Positions 11,072 through 27,617 of a stretch of 64,000 nucleotides of DNA are shown one piece after another. The stretch is taken from contig JAFREE010000021.1 of the NCBI GenBank assembly GCA_019400425.1, positions 124,001 through 188,000 of the forward strand. The letters are read 5' to 3'. Source of the DNA: Hymenochaete sp. R1. Taxonomy: Eukaryota; Basidiomycota; Agaricomycetes; Hymenochaetales; Hymenochaetaceae. Positions within the stretch are counted from its first letter, which is position 1. Each line of letters starts with the position of its first letter. A program made the position numbers and the translations under genes. Under the pieces are notes generated by a model, which was not told the DNA's origin, did no database searches, and saw only the letters and a list, made by a program, of their open reading frames with translations.

Positions 11072-11406
11072 GAATCCGAATAAATATCGGGTGAATGAAA
11101 GGGAATAGGTTACTGTCTATTGGGAAGATGGAGATGGGAGGAAGTGGTGAAGCCTGATGCGAAGGCGAGCGCATAACTCTATAGCTCTGGAGACAAGGCA
11201 GGTTGTTGAGTTAGTCACATGACCTCAATTTGCCCTTTTTGATTCTAGAGACGCTGACTCGCGGCTGAGGTTTCTGAGCGCCAGTTGTTCGACTTTTGTT
11301 CTCCTTCGACTAGTACTACCATTACAGCCTGAAAGACGCGGCTCTCTTGTGTCTTCGTCGATTTTGACACTCGCAGCCTTTTTCCACGCATGACGACAGA
11401 TTTTTG
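11072..11406. promoter_or_regulatory. bidirectional promoter between PSO2 and TEL1
   Basis: Only 335 bp separates the start codons of two divergent DNA-damage genes, so the promoters must overlap. I looked for an MCB-type ACGCGT site and did not see one. No TATA box was recognised. Confidence 0.6.
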
Positions 11407-14400
11407 ATGAGCACTCTGAATCTTAAACAGATCATCGAGCACCTCAAGTCCGACAGGTTGAAAGAACGGCAACAAGCGCTTGGGTCTGTGCGGGAGGTTT
11501 TCAGCCGAAAGGGCGTCATCGAGAACTTCGACAACGAAGGAAAAGGGAAACCATGGCTCATTGTATTCCAAGCGCTATTCGAAGTCGTCCTCAGCGAGCG
11601 CAAGGCTGCGGGTCGGAAGGGCGGCACTACGTCTGCAAGTGAACAACGGTTGAAGGAAGCAGCTTCTGTTGTTCGATGGTTGACGGAGAGGAGTGTGACG
11701 GCATGGGGGACGAAGGCATGCAAGGTTCTCGTAAAGCATCTCATGCAAACGATGAAGAACAACGGCGAACTACACTCCCCAGTCGCCCTTGACTGCATAA
11801 AGGCCCTTCGAGCGATATGCGCATTCGAGCCGCACCTCGACCACATTATGATGGATGAAGCCCAATGGACTGGCATTCTTTCTTTGAGCTTTGCCGTTGT
11901 CCTTGGGGATGACTTGAACTCGAGACTAGGTACTGAAGAAGGCGGATTTGGCTCATCGGAAGAAGAGGTTAGCTTGGCATTATCGAGCGATGAGGGTACG
12001 CCGTCCCGGAAACGAAAACGAGGAGGCAAGGGAGGCCGCAAGCCGCCATCACGTACAGAGCAACGCACCACATCTCCGGAACAAATCGAATTCTTAGCAA
12101 TTATTGCTATGTTCTTACGTTCGCGCCGAATGCAATTGATGTCTGCCTGTGAAGGTCGCTTACCAGGCATCGTTGTCTCGCGTTTGACGCGATTTTTTCA
12201 ACTCTTTCGTAACGAAACATCTGCTCATTTGGATGCAATATCCGCCGTTCAAGCAACTCTCGATACCCTTGCTTTGAATTCTCGAGAGGAAACAACTAAG
12301 TTTGCGGTCGCTCTATGGGATCCACTTCTTCACCTTTGGTCATCTAAAAGTCGACCGATGAAGGAAGCCATTTTCATGATTATGAAGACAATCTTTCCCT
12401 ATTTGGCACTCACGAATACACCACTTGACAAAGCGAATGGCTTTGGGCGATTTTTACGACTGCTATGTTCTGATCTTGGAAGCTCAAGGCCAGTGTTCGA
12501 CGAATTCGACCTCAACACTTTACGGCTGCAATCTCGAAAGGATACAGATCTCGAACCGTTCATTTCCAAGACGTTTCGATCGGGACAGGGGTTTTCCGCA
12601 AACCAAGCTATGACCTGGTCGTGTCTAGAATTATTGGCAGATGTTACCAAAGAAGTGAGCCAGCTGTCGCATGTGCTTTTCTGTATTCCTAACTTTTGCC
12701 AATAGCTTCATTGTTTAGTAGAATCGAGCCACTCTACGCAGACACAGCCAGAGAAAAAGAGGCCGCGTATCGAGGACCCCTTACGTGCGCTTCTTCAGAC
12801 GGTGAATTCCTCCAGAGCTGAGCGAAAGGGCGTCAATCTGCGGCTTCAGATTCTCCTTTTTCTGATCGACCGGCATTGGATAATATTCCATCATGAGATG
12901 CGGCAAGAGATCCTAGAAACACTGCTTAAATTGATCTCTTCGGACGATCCCATCACACAATCATGGACTTTCTGTTGTTTTGGTGCAATCATATATGAAC
13001 TTCATGACAAACAACCCTTCGTGGTTACCGAGTCAGACTGGGATACCATTTGGGTTCACTCGATGCGACGTACCAACGTACCAGTCGTCTGTCGCCCTGC
13101 TTGTCATACGGCTCATCTCCTATTGGCCTTCAACAAGTTGCCGCTGACTCGCATTTACTCCGAGATAGAGGTCATGGCTCAGGACATCAACGTGCAAGGG
13201 CCTTCATCGCCTCACGATTCCGTCTGTGCATTTCTTGCCCGATGTATTAATGTAGCAAGCCAGGATGCGCGCTTGTATCGTCTACAACTTAACGAAAAGG
13301 TTCTCGGATGGTTAATCGAGAATTGGAGTAGTTTTGGTGCAGTATCGCATTCATCAAAGGCGCGACAAAAGAATCAGGATCAACATACTATTCAAGATAT
13401 TATTCTTTTACTACAGAGTATATGTGGACTGTCGCGTGGAGTCGAGCTTGTTAGTCCGTTACAGCTACCTTTGCACCCAATCGTCGATCTCGCTAGGAGT
13501 CAGGCAAGTGCCGCTATCATTCAAGACTACTTGCTCCATGCCCATCTACCTGACCCGTTTTCTGAATTAAGCACGGAGCCGGAAGGAAACACTTTGCGAG
13601 CGAACGACCTAGTACAACCGGATGCAAGGATGCGAAAAGTTTCTGCGTTCTTCCAAAAGACGCTCGAAGCAATCTCTCCTGCATGGGAAGACATAAACGA
13701 GAATTCCGCTCACCCTCCGATGGAAAGCGTCCGAACGTCACTGGGCTTTGCTATCGTCACATTTTTTTTCGAGACGCTTTTGATGAAAAACGGCATTGCA
13801 AGCAATCGGCGGTCGCTGTCAGCAGCTTCTAACTTGTTGAAACTTTTGACCACGTCGTTCTCCATTGTACCATGGTCATACGAGGAGTTATCGGGGATCT
13901 TGGCAAGCTTCTCATGTCTTGCATCGAGTGACTACAACAAAGAGCGAGCTACTGTATGGAATGCGATTGTCGGACCAGGAAAGAACACAGGGGTTCGATG
14001 GTACACATTGCATGAGGCTTACCCTGCATCAGCCAGCCGTAAAATATTCCTTGAATTCCTTTGGCAGAGTGTTGATGTGTGTGCCTCTTTAATCTGCCTT
14101 TAATCCCCCTCTTTCCCCTCTGATCCCGCATTTTCAAGGTTCAAGATGCACTAGAGGAAGCAGCGAAAGCCGTGAAACAAATATTGCAGAGACTCGTTGG
14201 TGGTTCATCTGTACCGACAGTCAGCAATTTATCGCCAATCGTCCATAATGACCAGGATGACTTTGGACCTGTCAGGACTCCGAATACCCCAGTCTTTAAT
14301 GCAGGTCCGAGGCTGGAAGATCAAAGAGCAGTGAGGATGGCCATTGCTTCTTGCGTCGATACTTTGGCTTCGATTTCGAGTCTCGGACGACCTACCAGCG

Positions 14401-17400
14401 ATCCTTCGCGTGATGATCATTTGGTCGACTCCGTAATAAATTGCGATGACGATGATACACTTCAGGCTTTATTGCAGCCAATTATGATTCACATCAAGGC
14501 AGGACGAATTTGTTTGACTTATTCGAGCTTGGATAGTCTGCTAGATCGCATGGAATCGCCTCTGACGTCATATAATTACGGAACATCGGATGTTTTTCAC
14601 GTCTCAATCGTGCACCTCTTGGATGCAACGATGTATCTCTGGCTTGAAGAAGCGCTGCCCAAAAAGACGACGGAGAAGATTGTGCTGATTATGGATTGGT
14701 TGTCTCAACATCTGAGGTCGAACAAGCTGTCCTGGTGGAAGACAAGGGAAGCTGTCGTTCGTTTTTGTGACCATTATATCGCCTGTGATCCTCTGCAGCT
14801 TTTTTTTCACGAGCTAGAGGATGATTACACACCTGATCAGCTTCTCCTGTTTCTAACCGACGACGAAGACATGCGAGTGCGCTTTTGTGTTGCGCTTTCC
14901 TGCGGACGCCTATTTGAATCAGAGTACATAAAAACGCGGGACCCGATGGAAATATATGCAAACATTAATGGAAAACTTTGCACCGTCCTTGCCAAGTGAG
15001 TTTTTATATATTTATCTTCTGCGACAGCTATAGATGTGACTCATTTCGCGCGCCAGTTACGAGCACATGTTGACGAGGTTTCTCTGTCTTGTCAACATTC
15101 TCGTAGCGAGCTCCGCTGTTAGACGAGGCCCGTATTGGCATCTTTTGGAAACATGCCTTTACAGCCGTGTATATGTTGAACACATCGAATGTGTACTGAA
15201 TGTTGCTTCTCAGAAGATGGGGTTTCGGCGATTCCGGGATCTGTTTGAGTCATACGCGTCGCAAATTGCTTACTCGATTCGAATATCTCATCGGGATTTC
15301 TTTTTGCTTCCTCCAAAACTACTGGGATATAAAGACAGGAAGGACTATGCGGAGGCCACATTCATGTCATTCTCACCTACGAATTTGTTGGCGGATCAGC
15401 AGGACACCGTTGACCTCTCTCAAGGAGTCGGTCCATTTGCTCGCCATTGCACGATGATAAATTTGTCAACAGTGGAAGGATTACGGAAATGCTTTCCAGA
15501 TATCGTAGGATTTCACGTCGCCTTTTGGATGGAAGAGCATCTTGCTGTCGATGTCGGGAATGCTGAACCTTCAGCAGTCCTAGACGTAGGCGAATTTAAT
15601 TTGCTAGAGACTCTGCAGCACAAATTCGAGATTTTGGGGTCGAATGAACATCTTCATTCTCTACTTTCGAATCACGTTGATGGTATTGTGTATGCCATCT
15701 TGCGCACCTGTGGGGACCTCGAAATAAAGAACGGAAACGCAATTCTAACGGCAATGGAGGTTTTTCATAAGCCAGAGCGAGCTCGACGAGCCTTCTGTAC
15801 TCTTACAAAGTACTACGAACAAAGTAACTTCGAAGCGCATCCCCCTAATCTTCCGTCATTCAGTGCGTTTATCGTGATCCGATCGCTTGACTGGTTGTGC
15901 GGTCAAGTAGATACAACATACTCAGCAGCAGCAACGTATCATGTCGTTCATCGCCTCTTCTCAGAAATATCGCAGTGTTCTATAATCAATGAACAACTAA
16001 GGCTGTCTATTTGCTTGGTTCTTTGGATATCTCTCAATCACAACCACTTCAAAAACGCGACTTTGTTGCGGATCCTCATGAACGGCGCGACTAGTTGCCT
16101 CAGCCAATTTGAACTTGCTTTGCTTGCTCAAGGTACGCTTAATTGGGCATTCATCCACTTGCGTGAAACGCAGAGTGAACCGCCACACCTTGTCGAGATT
16201 CTATTACGTGCAGCAAACATTGCGAGGGGTTACATTGGATCAGCTAGCGTCGCAGTGAAGGACGTTGGATTAGGGCTCCGTGCTTGGCTTGATGAGCAAC
16301 TCGTATTGTTATGGGACAACAAGCTGCTCCGGAAACATATAGCCATGGCTTTGGATGCTTGGCCCGAGGAGCCCGGGGACCGGATCAAGGAGCGGCGGCA
16401 CGACGCCCACTTCCATTCAGCTTCTCTCATATTTGACTATCCGTTCCCTTCACCCCACAAATTCAAAGCCATCCGTAATATCACGTCTGATCTCGAAAGC
16501 GCCTCATCACCCAACGTTAAGGGGTTTGCGAAGCGCGGCTTTTGGAAGCTGAAGGATTGTATACCTCGAAGTCCCTCAGCAGAAGAAATTGACGCGTTTG
16601 TTCGTTTATTGGTAATAAACAGCGGGCAGGTCGAAAGCCGAGCTATTGATTCGAGAACGGATCGCTCTATCAGTTCCAGACATCTCGAACTTTCCAAAAA
16701 GCAGAATGATGTGGCAGCGAAACGAAGTATAGTGCTTTCGCTTCTTGACATGCTACTCGATGATTCGGCGACTGTTGCGCATGCTGCATATCAAACTTTA
16801 CGTCTATTAGCAGCCCACGAGTCATTAGAAGCAGTCCACTTCGGTATCTGGCCACCTGAATATCGCGGAGACATCGAATTTCTTGATTTTTGTCCTACCA
16901 AGGGGATGCAGTTCGCCACGCCGGCTCTAACCGACCTACTTGAACCTCAGTTCCTGGAGAGAACTTCAAACTTCGACTGCTGGATTTGCAGTATCGCCGA
17001 TCTCCTTGCTAGGGCTCTTGCTCTCGTGGATCCCTTTTACGCTCGGTTGACCGATGTGCTCCGCGACAACGTCGAATTCGCTGAACAAATCCTTCCAGTC
17101 TTGGTACAAACAGTTCTTGTGGATGATATACGAGGAGCTGCCAAGGAGGGGCGAAGGGCCCGGGATACTTTATCAGAATATTTCTCGCTCGTAGCGTCGC
17201 GACCAGAGCTAGACCATCGATGCCATCGAGCGATCTGTAATCTCGTCATTCATTTACGGCACTTTGCGTTACCTGCGTCGAATTCTCCTCTTGGGTATAA
17301 CGACTGGCTTAATATCGACTTCATGCTGCTCAGTACCTGTGCAATAAAATGCGGTGCCTACACAACAGCTCTACTTTTCCTTGAACTTGCGACAGAATAC

Positions 17401-20400
17401 GATCAGTTGACGCATGCCAGAGATGAGTCAATGGAACATGTCCTTTTTGATATCTACAGTCACATTGATGAGCCGGACGGATTTTATGGTATCAAGTCCC
17501 ATGACCTTCAGAGTACTCTTCTTAGAAGATTTCGACACGAAAATCAATGGGATAAAGCATTTCAATTCCACGGAGCTCAGTTTGAAGCAGATACAAGCCT
17601 CCAGGGTGAAGCCATCGGTATCATCCAATCGCTGCATTCCTTTGGTTTTAATTATCTAGCCATGTCAACTCTCCGTTCTTTTTGGGACACAGGGTTGGCG
17701 AGGTCACCCGATTTGGAGTATCGAATGGGGTGGCGGACCAATACATGGGACCTACCGGAACCAGGCGCTAGAGGAACGTCAGCGTCTTCTTTATACGCAG
17801 CCCTTCGATCAGTTCATCGGGAACTTGATTATTACTCTGTGGATTTAACAGTTACGAAATCTTTGAAGGATGAAGTCACGAGCCTGGTCAATATTGGAAA
17901 TGAGAATCTCTTCGAGATCCGAAAGATTACCCAGAATCTCATGTGTCTCGCTCAAATAAGGCGCTGGATGTCAACTCCAGTTCAGCAAGTTTTGTCATCA
18001 ACAATTGATCAGGGAACCGTTCAAGAATCGCTTAATTTCTTCCCTCTTACTTCTTCCTTCAAGTACGTTGCAAGCTAGTACCCGTACTAATTTTGATCTA
18101 ATTCGTTTGCGTACAGCTTCTCAGACACCGAGAGTATCATAGCGACACGGTTATCTTTACTGCAAGCCGGAAAGCAGGTGGAACAAAGGGGTGAAATCGG
18201 AGTGATACATTCAGAGGCGTCGCATAGAATACTTGACCTCGAGAAAACTTGTCTTCTGCAGCTATCTGAGGCTGCCCGACATGCGTTACAACCTCAGATC
18301 GCCCTGAACGCTGTTGTCCGTGCGCTGAAGATGGAACGCGCAGCGAGTTTCGAAACCCAACAAGAGCTTGCCAGCGTTCTTTGGCTCCAACAGGAGCAGA
18401 AAGCGGCCGTTTCTTACTTGAAAGACGAAGTTAAGAGCAGGAAATCCAATATTTCGGAAGCTAATGGACCATCGGAAAAAATGCAGCTGGCTTTAGCCTT
18501 GGCTCGACTTGTGAGTCCGACGCTCACGGACTCAGAGGTCTAACACTATTCTAACCAATTCTCCTCAGGGTGAATGGACCAACGAAGCATGCCTTGAGAA
18601 ATCCACGCTCATTCGCGATGAATACTTCGAGCCTGCCATTAACCTACTTGGAAACAGAACGGAACAGACTGCGTTAAGCGATACACGCGCAGAGGTTTAT
18701 TACAAGTATGCGCTATTCAATGAACAACAGTATCACGAGATTTCAAAATCCGACGAGATACGCCGCCTTGAGGTTTATCAGAAGTTGAAAGACGAAGAAA
18801 TCCGGGAACGTGAAAAACAAATTAGAGATGCTTCGGACAAGAAACAACAACAATACCAGCATGACCTGAAAAATCAGCTGCGCAAAGCGAAAGCTCTACG
18901 TGAGCAGGACACCGCTCAACTCCTTGATTTTATGAATGCTCGTCAAGGCTATCTAAATCAAGCTATTGCGATGCTCTCCGAATGTCTACGAAGTTCGGAT
19001 TCCTTTGATATGGTGTCCGCAACTAGATTTTGTTCGCTGTGGTTCGCGAACTTTGACGGAGATACGAATGTTATCCGTAGTGCACTCGATGGAGTTCCTT
19101 CACGGAAATTTGTCTTTTTAGCACATCAATTATCTGCACGCCTCTCATCATCTAACGGCGCTAATCACAGTCAACCCGTCCTTCGATCTCTTCTGTTCAG
19201 GATGTGCTCGGAACACCCGTTCCATAGTCTCTACCAGGTTTACCTCCTTCAATCGTCCTTTACCAGTCCATCATCTCGCCGTAGATCAACCATTGTCCAG
19301 ACGCAGGATTCGCAACTGGACCGTTCAGAGGCGGCGAACGACTTGTTTGAGCATTTACTCAACTCCTCTAGTAGTTCCAATGCGGCCCGGGACATCAAAC
19401 GTCTTTGTGATGCGTATCTGGAATGGGCCAGACATCCTATACGGAAAAATGAAAAGTATCAACGCAGAGGCCACAAGTACGACATACCTGGGAATTTAGC
19501 AATTAGAAAGATATCCGATATACGTGTGCCTGTGACAACATCCAACCTACCGCTTGATCCAACGATGAAATACAGTGATTGTGTGTGGATCAGGGGATAC
19601 TCTGATAACTTCGAAGTTGCTGGAGGAATAAATTTGCCCAAGATAAGCATCTGCTTGGGTAGTGACGGGACAACGTATAAACAACTGGTGAGCCTTTCAA
19701 TCCCCGTCTGTTTTTTTTTTGGATGTTGACTACGAGAAATAGTTCAAGGGTGAAGGTGATGATGATCTACGTCAGGACGCTGTGATGGAACAAGTCTTCG
19801 AGCTGTGTAACTATGTTCTCAACCGAGACCGGGAGACGAGAAGGCGGAATTTGTGCATCAGGACATATAAGGTCGTCCCTCTCGCTTCGCAAGCTGGTCT
19901 ACTCGAATTCGTCGGGAAGACAAGACCATTACAATGGGTTGTCCAAGCACATGAACAGTACGTTCGTTTCTCTTTTATTTGCCCTTTAACTTCAATATGA
20001 CATTCTTCAAGGTACAATCCAAATGACATTGCCCCGAGAGAGTTCTCAGGACTCCTTGGATCACGCCGAAAAGCACTCCATCGAGCCAACTTCTCAAAGG
20101 TCAAATCAACCCTCACGACCGTTTTCAAGGAACTCCGCGAACGCTTCAAGCCCGTAATGCGCCATTTCTTCACGGAACATCGCAAGGACCCTCAGGCGTG
20201 GTTCGAAATGAGACTCAACTATTCGCGAAGCGTAGCGGTGTCTTCGATCGTTGGACATATTCTGGGTCTTGGAGATCGGCATCTTTCGAATATTCTTATC
20301 GACACTGTGACGGGCGAAGTCGTACATATCGACCTTGGAATAGCGTTCGAGCAGGTACGTTGTGGCCTTCATTTTGTGTCTTATATGGAGCAAGGTTGAT

Positions 20401-21077
20401 TATCACCTCCTTATGTGCAGGGCAAACTACTCCCGATACCTGAGCGTGTGCCGTTCCGACTCACGGCGGACATGGTTGACGGGTTTGGCATGTCAGGTAC
20501 CGATGGCGTCTTCCGACGATGCGCAGAAGAGACCCTCCGTGTCCTGCGCGACGGCTCGAGTATCATCAAAACAGTACTCGATGTTTTCAAATACGATCCC
20601 CTTCATTCATGGTATCCATTCATCCCACCTCTCATATTACACATTTCTTACTCTTCCCTCCCCCCCCTTCCTTTCTTTTTTTTCATGATCACCAGGACCG
20701 TGAGCGCCGTCAAGATCCGCAAAGCCCAAGCCGACTCCTCCGGCACTGAAGGCGACCAACAACAGCAACAACAATCGCGTCTCGCAGCCGGGTCCACGAC
20801 CGGACTGGGGATCGACACCAGCAGTGGCTCCGAAGCGGAGGCGGCCGACCGGGCACTGACGAGTGTCGCGAAGAAGCTGGACAAGACGTTGAGCGTGGAG
20901 TATACGGTGAACGAGCTTATCGGCGAGGCGGTCGATGTGTCGAATTTGGCGTTGATGTTCGTTGGTACGTGGTTGCTTGCTTGCTTGCTTGTTTCTGAAT
21001 CGTCTGGGGTCTATGTTCTGACTACTATGATATGCCGTTTATTTACTCTGGGATAGGTTGGGCGCCTTATTGTTGAA
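11407..21077 (+). CDS. tel1: ATM/Tel1 checkpoint kinase (PI3K-related kinase)
   Basis: Eleven exons join without a stop to 3,010 residues, close to usual Tel1/ATM size. The start is the ATG at 11407; residues 1-25 carry the N-terminal TAN motif ([13 protein letters not shown]) typical of Tel1. Long helical-repeat exons follow (15057-18062 alone is 3 kb). The FAT region precedes the kinase domain, which lies at about 2,600-2,930, with [13 protein letters not shown] (catalytic loop) and [11 protein letters not shown] (metal-binding loop). A Gln/Ser-rich linker near 2,920-2,960 separates it from the FATC tail, [20 protein letters not shown]...GWAPYC, spliced over the last intron. The kinase senses double-strand breaks through MRN and maintains telomeres. 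Confidence 0.95.
20755..20830 (+). repeat. CAA/CAG-rich low-complexity tract in TEL1
   Basis: CAA/CAG triplets at about 20758-20776 encode six glutamines, followed by a Gly/Ser/Thr-rich run. The tract falls in the linker between kinase domain and FATC (the PIKK regulatory region), where it could vary in length between strains. Confidence 0.6.
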
Positions 21078-22315
21078 GCAGCGTGTTAAGTACACCACAC
21101 AAGTGTGTGCAACTTTACTGGGAGGGGAAGAGAAATTTATCGACGATTTCATTCGATCTCGCTTTCATGTTTTCCATCCATATGCATCACTCTTCGAGCT
21201 TTTCCGTTTCCATAATCCTTATCCCGGAAATCACTTGGACAGCTTTATATCCCAAAATACGATATCAAATTTCATTCCATGTAGTACTCCACCTTGTGCA
21301 CCTAACGAGCACCGCACTCACAAAATGTATACACAACCCTTTCATGAGCAGATGCGCCCTTGCCAGATCCAAAAGACGTCAAACAAACTAACGTCAAACC
21401 ATTTCTTCAATGGGTTCATCATCCATTCATCGTTCTTGACCTCACGAGAGACTGACCGCATACAATGCATATCATATACTTTCTTTCTGAGTCGCTCTCG
21501 TTATCACTATCACTACAGCATACGCCATCTCCGAGTCTACTTCCCCCTCGTCCGTACTTACAATCACCAGAAACATCGCCATGGCTGGTATACGTATCTC
21601 GAAATGACAAAGGACGCAAGGATTGGGTAGAGAATGAAGGTTGGACTGGAAGAAAAGGAAGACAGAGAGAAGAGATTGGAAGGGAAAAGCGGTCAACACC
21701 TCCCTCCCTGAAGACATCTTCTCTGTAGCGCCTATCGTTGTACCAAAACCCCACCTCACCGTCCGATCTGCTGTCCGATCGACCCGTAACAAATGTACCC
21801 AATCCAAACTTCCTCACCTGACCTCAGCCTTGGAAGAAAAAGAAGGAGAAAGCGATCGTATATGTATGTGCGCGACATATCCAACTCTCAACAAAAGAAG
21901 CAAAAAAAGGTTAATGGTTCGTTTGACGTTTGAGAACGGTGTTTTTCAAAAAAGAAAAAAAAGGGAAGAAGAGAGGAGCGAACAAAGAATGGCGAGAGGA
22001 TTGGAGGACAGAGGAGATATGGGGACAAACAAAGGGGGGTAAAAAGAAGAGACACGAAAAGAGCAATATTAGGTTAGACGATGGATGAGAGAAAGAAACG
22101 AAAGATCGAAGGAGCGGAGAAGCGCGGAGTAACGAAACGAATAGGAAAAGAAAGGTAAGACGAGAGTTAGAACGGCAGAAAAGAACGACCGGAGCGACTA
22201 TGCAAATTAGACCTTTGAGACATGAGATGGAGATTTAAAGGAATAGATAATGGGGGATAAAGAAAGCGTACCAGAGCGATGAGGCTGAAAATCCAAGGAT
22301 AACGGGTGAAGAACT
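21078..22315. other. long convergent intergenic region, purine-rich
   Basis: This 1.24 kb lies between the 3' ends of TEL1 (plus) and the STE20-type kinase (minus). The plus strand becomes markedly purine-rich between about 21830 and 22260 with GA and poly-A runs. Frames open across 21058-21630 and 21419-21817 show no domain or codon pattern that I trust. No gene was recognised. Confidence 0.5.
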
Positions 22316-25194
<2,879 letters not shown>

Positions 25195-26098
25195 GTCCGG
25201 TGGAAATCAGTCACTCAGCCTCAGCTCTCCTACCTTTTTTGTTCACAACAGATCTCACGCTCCTCTCTCGACGAACACATCAATCTTTTATTATAACACT
25301 TATGTGCCTCCAGAAGACTATACATATCGCTCAGAATGTTGTACATACTGTTTTAAAAGAAAGAAAGAAAGAAATTATCAGGTATATTTTGCGATCATTT
25401 CGAATCAAATACGTTCTTGCCGTGAAAACTTGTGTGATATTCTCGCCTATCAGAGCCATCCAGCAGCACATCTCTCAACGTAACCACCAGTCCACTACTA
25501 GTAGTACTGGCAGGACCAGGTAGACCTCTCTTCAGTCACTCTGACGGACCCATGCATCCCCATCACCTCAAGAACCATGCAGCCCTCCGTAACCATCATC
25601 CCGCTCAGATTTCAATAGTCCTGCCACTGATGTATGATGTATCCTGCACTTAATCATAGACTCGATATCCGGAATGCGGACGCACTGCTCTGGCGAACAA
25701 TTTATGTCTCACATCTCGACCGAACCATCTATTGTTGTTTTGTTCGTGTTCAACGCGTTTTCTCCGCTATGTACTTTTTTCTGGAACGTTTGAAACCAAA
25801 GCACGTGGGAATCAACTGCCCGTTTCATACTGATCGCGAATCACTCTCTATGCTTTCGGTAATACTTTCGCACGTCTATATGGATTCAAGCTCGTTCCAC
25901 ACTGGCACCGGTAAAGTACTAGTACTTTGCGTCCGCATGCCAATTTGAGCTCATCCAATTTTGCAGCACAGAATCCAGACTTCCGCTATATTCAGGGCTT
26001 GATCCAAAAAGAAACAAAAAATTCATGCATAGCGATACAAAGGGAAAAAACAGCCGGCTCAACTGTACTATGGCGCACCGCTCTTTGACTCAAAATCA
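25195..26098. other. intergenic, STE20 promoter side
   Basis: This 904 bp lies between two minus-strand genes and holds the STE20 promoter. A short AAAG repeat occurs near 25356-25372 and a CTAGTAGTACT-like run near 25497-25509. No gene was recognised. Confidence 0.5.
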
Positions 26099-27034
26099 CT
26101 ACTGCTGCTGTTGCTTTGACTTTGGCACTCGCCCCCTCCGAATATCCCACTCCGGATCGAATCGCATATCAAGCTTGTTATCCTCATTGAACTTCCCGAA
26201 CCCCTCCATGACAACGCCGACGTTCTTATACCTATCCATCGCTCTCTCTAGATGCCCAACCAGCCTCATGGTGAGTATCTTCTCGTCAGACTCACTTAGA
26301 TCCTTGCGATCGCTGGCTTTCACATACCAGTCAAACAGCGCCTTTATATGAGATGGTGATGTAGGTCTGGTAATGACCTCTGGTGCAGACACCGGCACCG
26401 ACGCCTGCTCTCCCCCAAAGATCAATTCAAAGTCCTCCTGACTCGCAGAATCTTTCATCCGTTCCTCTATCCACGCGTTCAGCGGCTCTCCAAACAACGC
26501 AAGCGCATCCCTGCGAGCAGCGTCGACAGCCGCTCGGACAGTCCTCACCAGATTCTTCCTCTTGGTCTGGTCGTCCCTAAGCTGCCCTACGAACGTCGTC
26601 ACGCTTCGAAGATAGTAGGCCAACAGGCCAAGTCTACACTCGTAATCCTTCTCGAGATCCTGTAGATGGAGCTTCAAGGCCTCCGAGTCACTTTCTTCTG
26701 TGGCGTCGTCGTCGCCGTCGCCGTCGCCGGCGTCGTCAAGTGTGTCGCTCAGCTCACGAGTGGCGTTCATCAATGCATGCATGAGGTTCTGTACCTTCTT
26801 CGACGCCCCCTGGAAGTTCAAGTTGGACATCATGTCGCTCACTTCTTCCATCGCTACGTCGACTTCCTTTACCTTCATCTCCCTCCATTCCGCCGCCGTC
26901 GTGCCCTTCTTCCGCCTCTTTGATGCCGATCCTGGGCCATCGTCTACGCATTCAGACTCGTCCTTGCGTTTCGCTGATGCATCGACACTCGCGCGTACCG
27001 TGGACGCGGTTTTATCGTTCGGGCCGGTGGACAT
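26099..27034 (-). CDS. helical, probably nuclear protein, paralogue of the 5638 gene
   Basis: A single exon encodes about 311 residues if it starts at MSTGPND (27034). An in-frame ATG further upstream (27127) would add 31 residues rich in hydrophobics that look like untranslated sequence. A basic patch (SKRRKK) is near residue 40. An Asp/Glu-rich insert (DDAGDGDGDDDATEE) is absent from the paralogue at 5638-6504. Shared blocks are LQDLEKDYE, LLAYYLRSV, ALALFGEPLNAW and LDMRFDPEWDI. It sits at the inner end of the right inverted-repeat arm, mirroring the position of its paralogue, but is far more diverged than the arm genes. Function is unknown. Confidence 0.7.
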   Translation of the reverse strand: MSTGPNDKTASTVRASVDASAKRKDESECVDDGPGSASKRRKKGTTAAEWREMKVKEVDVAMEEVSDMMSNLNFQGASKKVQNLMHALMNATRELSDTLDDAGDGDGDDDATEESDSEALKLHLQDLEKDYECRLGLLAYYLRSVTTFVGQLRDDQTKRKNLVRTVRAAVDAARRDALALFGEPLNAWIEERMKDSASQEDFELIFGGEQASVPVSAPEVITRPTSPSHIKALFDWYVKASDRKDLSESDEKILTMRLVGHLERAMDRYKNVGVVMEGFGKFNEDNKLDMRFDPEWDIRRGRVPKSKQQQQ

Positions 27035-27127
27035 CTTAGAGGGAGATGACAATGAATTGCTCTGTCCGAAGAGAAAGAATGGGTGAAGAGCGTGAATATG
27101 CACAATATCAAAGCTTGTCGTCATCAT

Positions 27128-27617
27128 AAATAACTCCCGTAAGGGAATTGCCGTCTCGCTTTCTTATCAATGCATTGCACGGAAGTACCACTTTGCGAGT
27201 ATAAATCACGCAAAAGACGGCAACGTCTGCACCTAGTCGGAACCTCCTCTCTGCTTCCGCATAAACCATACCCCCCGCTTGCATCGATGAGCAAGTTTGA
27301 AGAAGTGGGTTCGAGATGATACAAAGAGTCACGCTATAACGCTTTTGCCGCATTGCATCGGGGTTTCGGGAGAACCCAAGTGAGCTAAAAAAAACCCTTC
27401 AATACATTTGTAGACAAGGTAGAAAGTTGACCAATGACCATACTTTGAGACAGGAGTGGCAGCTTTTGAGCTAATATGAACGATGTATGGCAACATTACA
27501 TTGCACCAGGGAGCGATACGTATACAAAGAGTATAATGCGATTTATTTACTAAGTGAAAATAGATTCGTCAGACGAGTTTGCGAACTAGATCAGTACATC
27601 ACTCACAGAAAACTGAA
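27128..27617. other. intergenic, partly duplicated
   Basis: The part from about 27485 to 27617 matches the 3' flank of the left-arm prenyltransferase in reverse. The remainder has no clear match in the left arm and no gene was seen. Confidence 0.55.

Noticed and set aside
11322..12170. 282-codon minus frame opposite the TEL1 start
   Set aside because: It overlaps the conserved TAN-motif exon of TEL1 on the other strand and has no recognisable domain.
21058..21630. 190-codon plus frame after the TEL1 kinase domain
   Set aside because: Only its first 20 nt are coding, as the last TEL1 exon in a different frame (FATC ending GWAPYC). The rest is 3' flank with biased composition.
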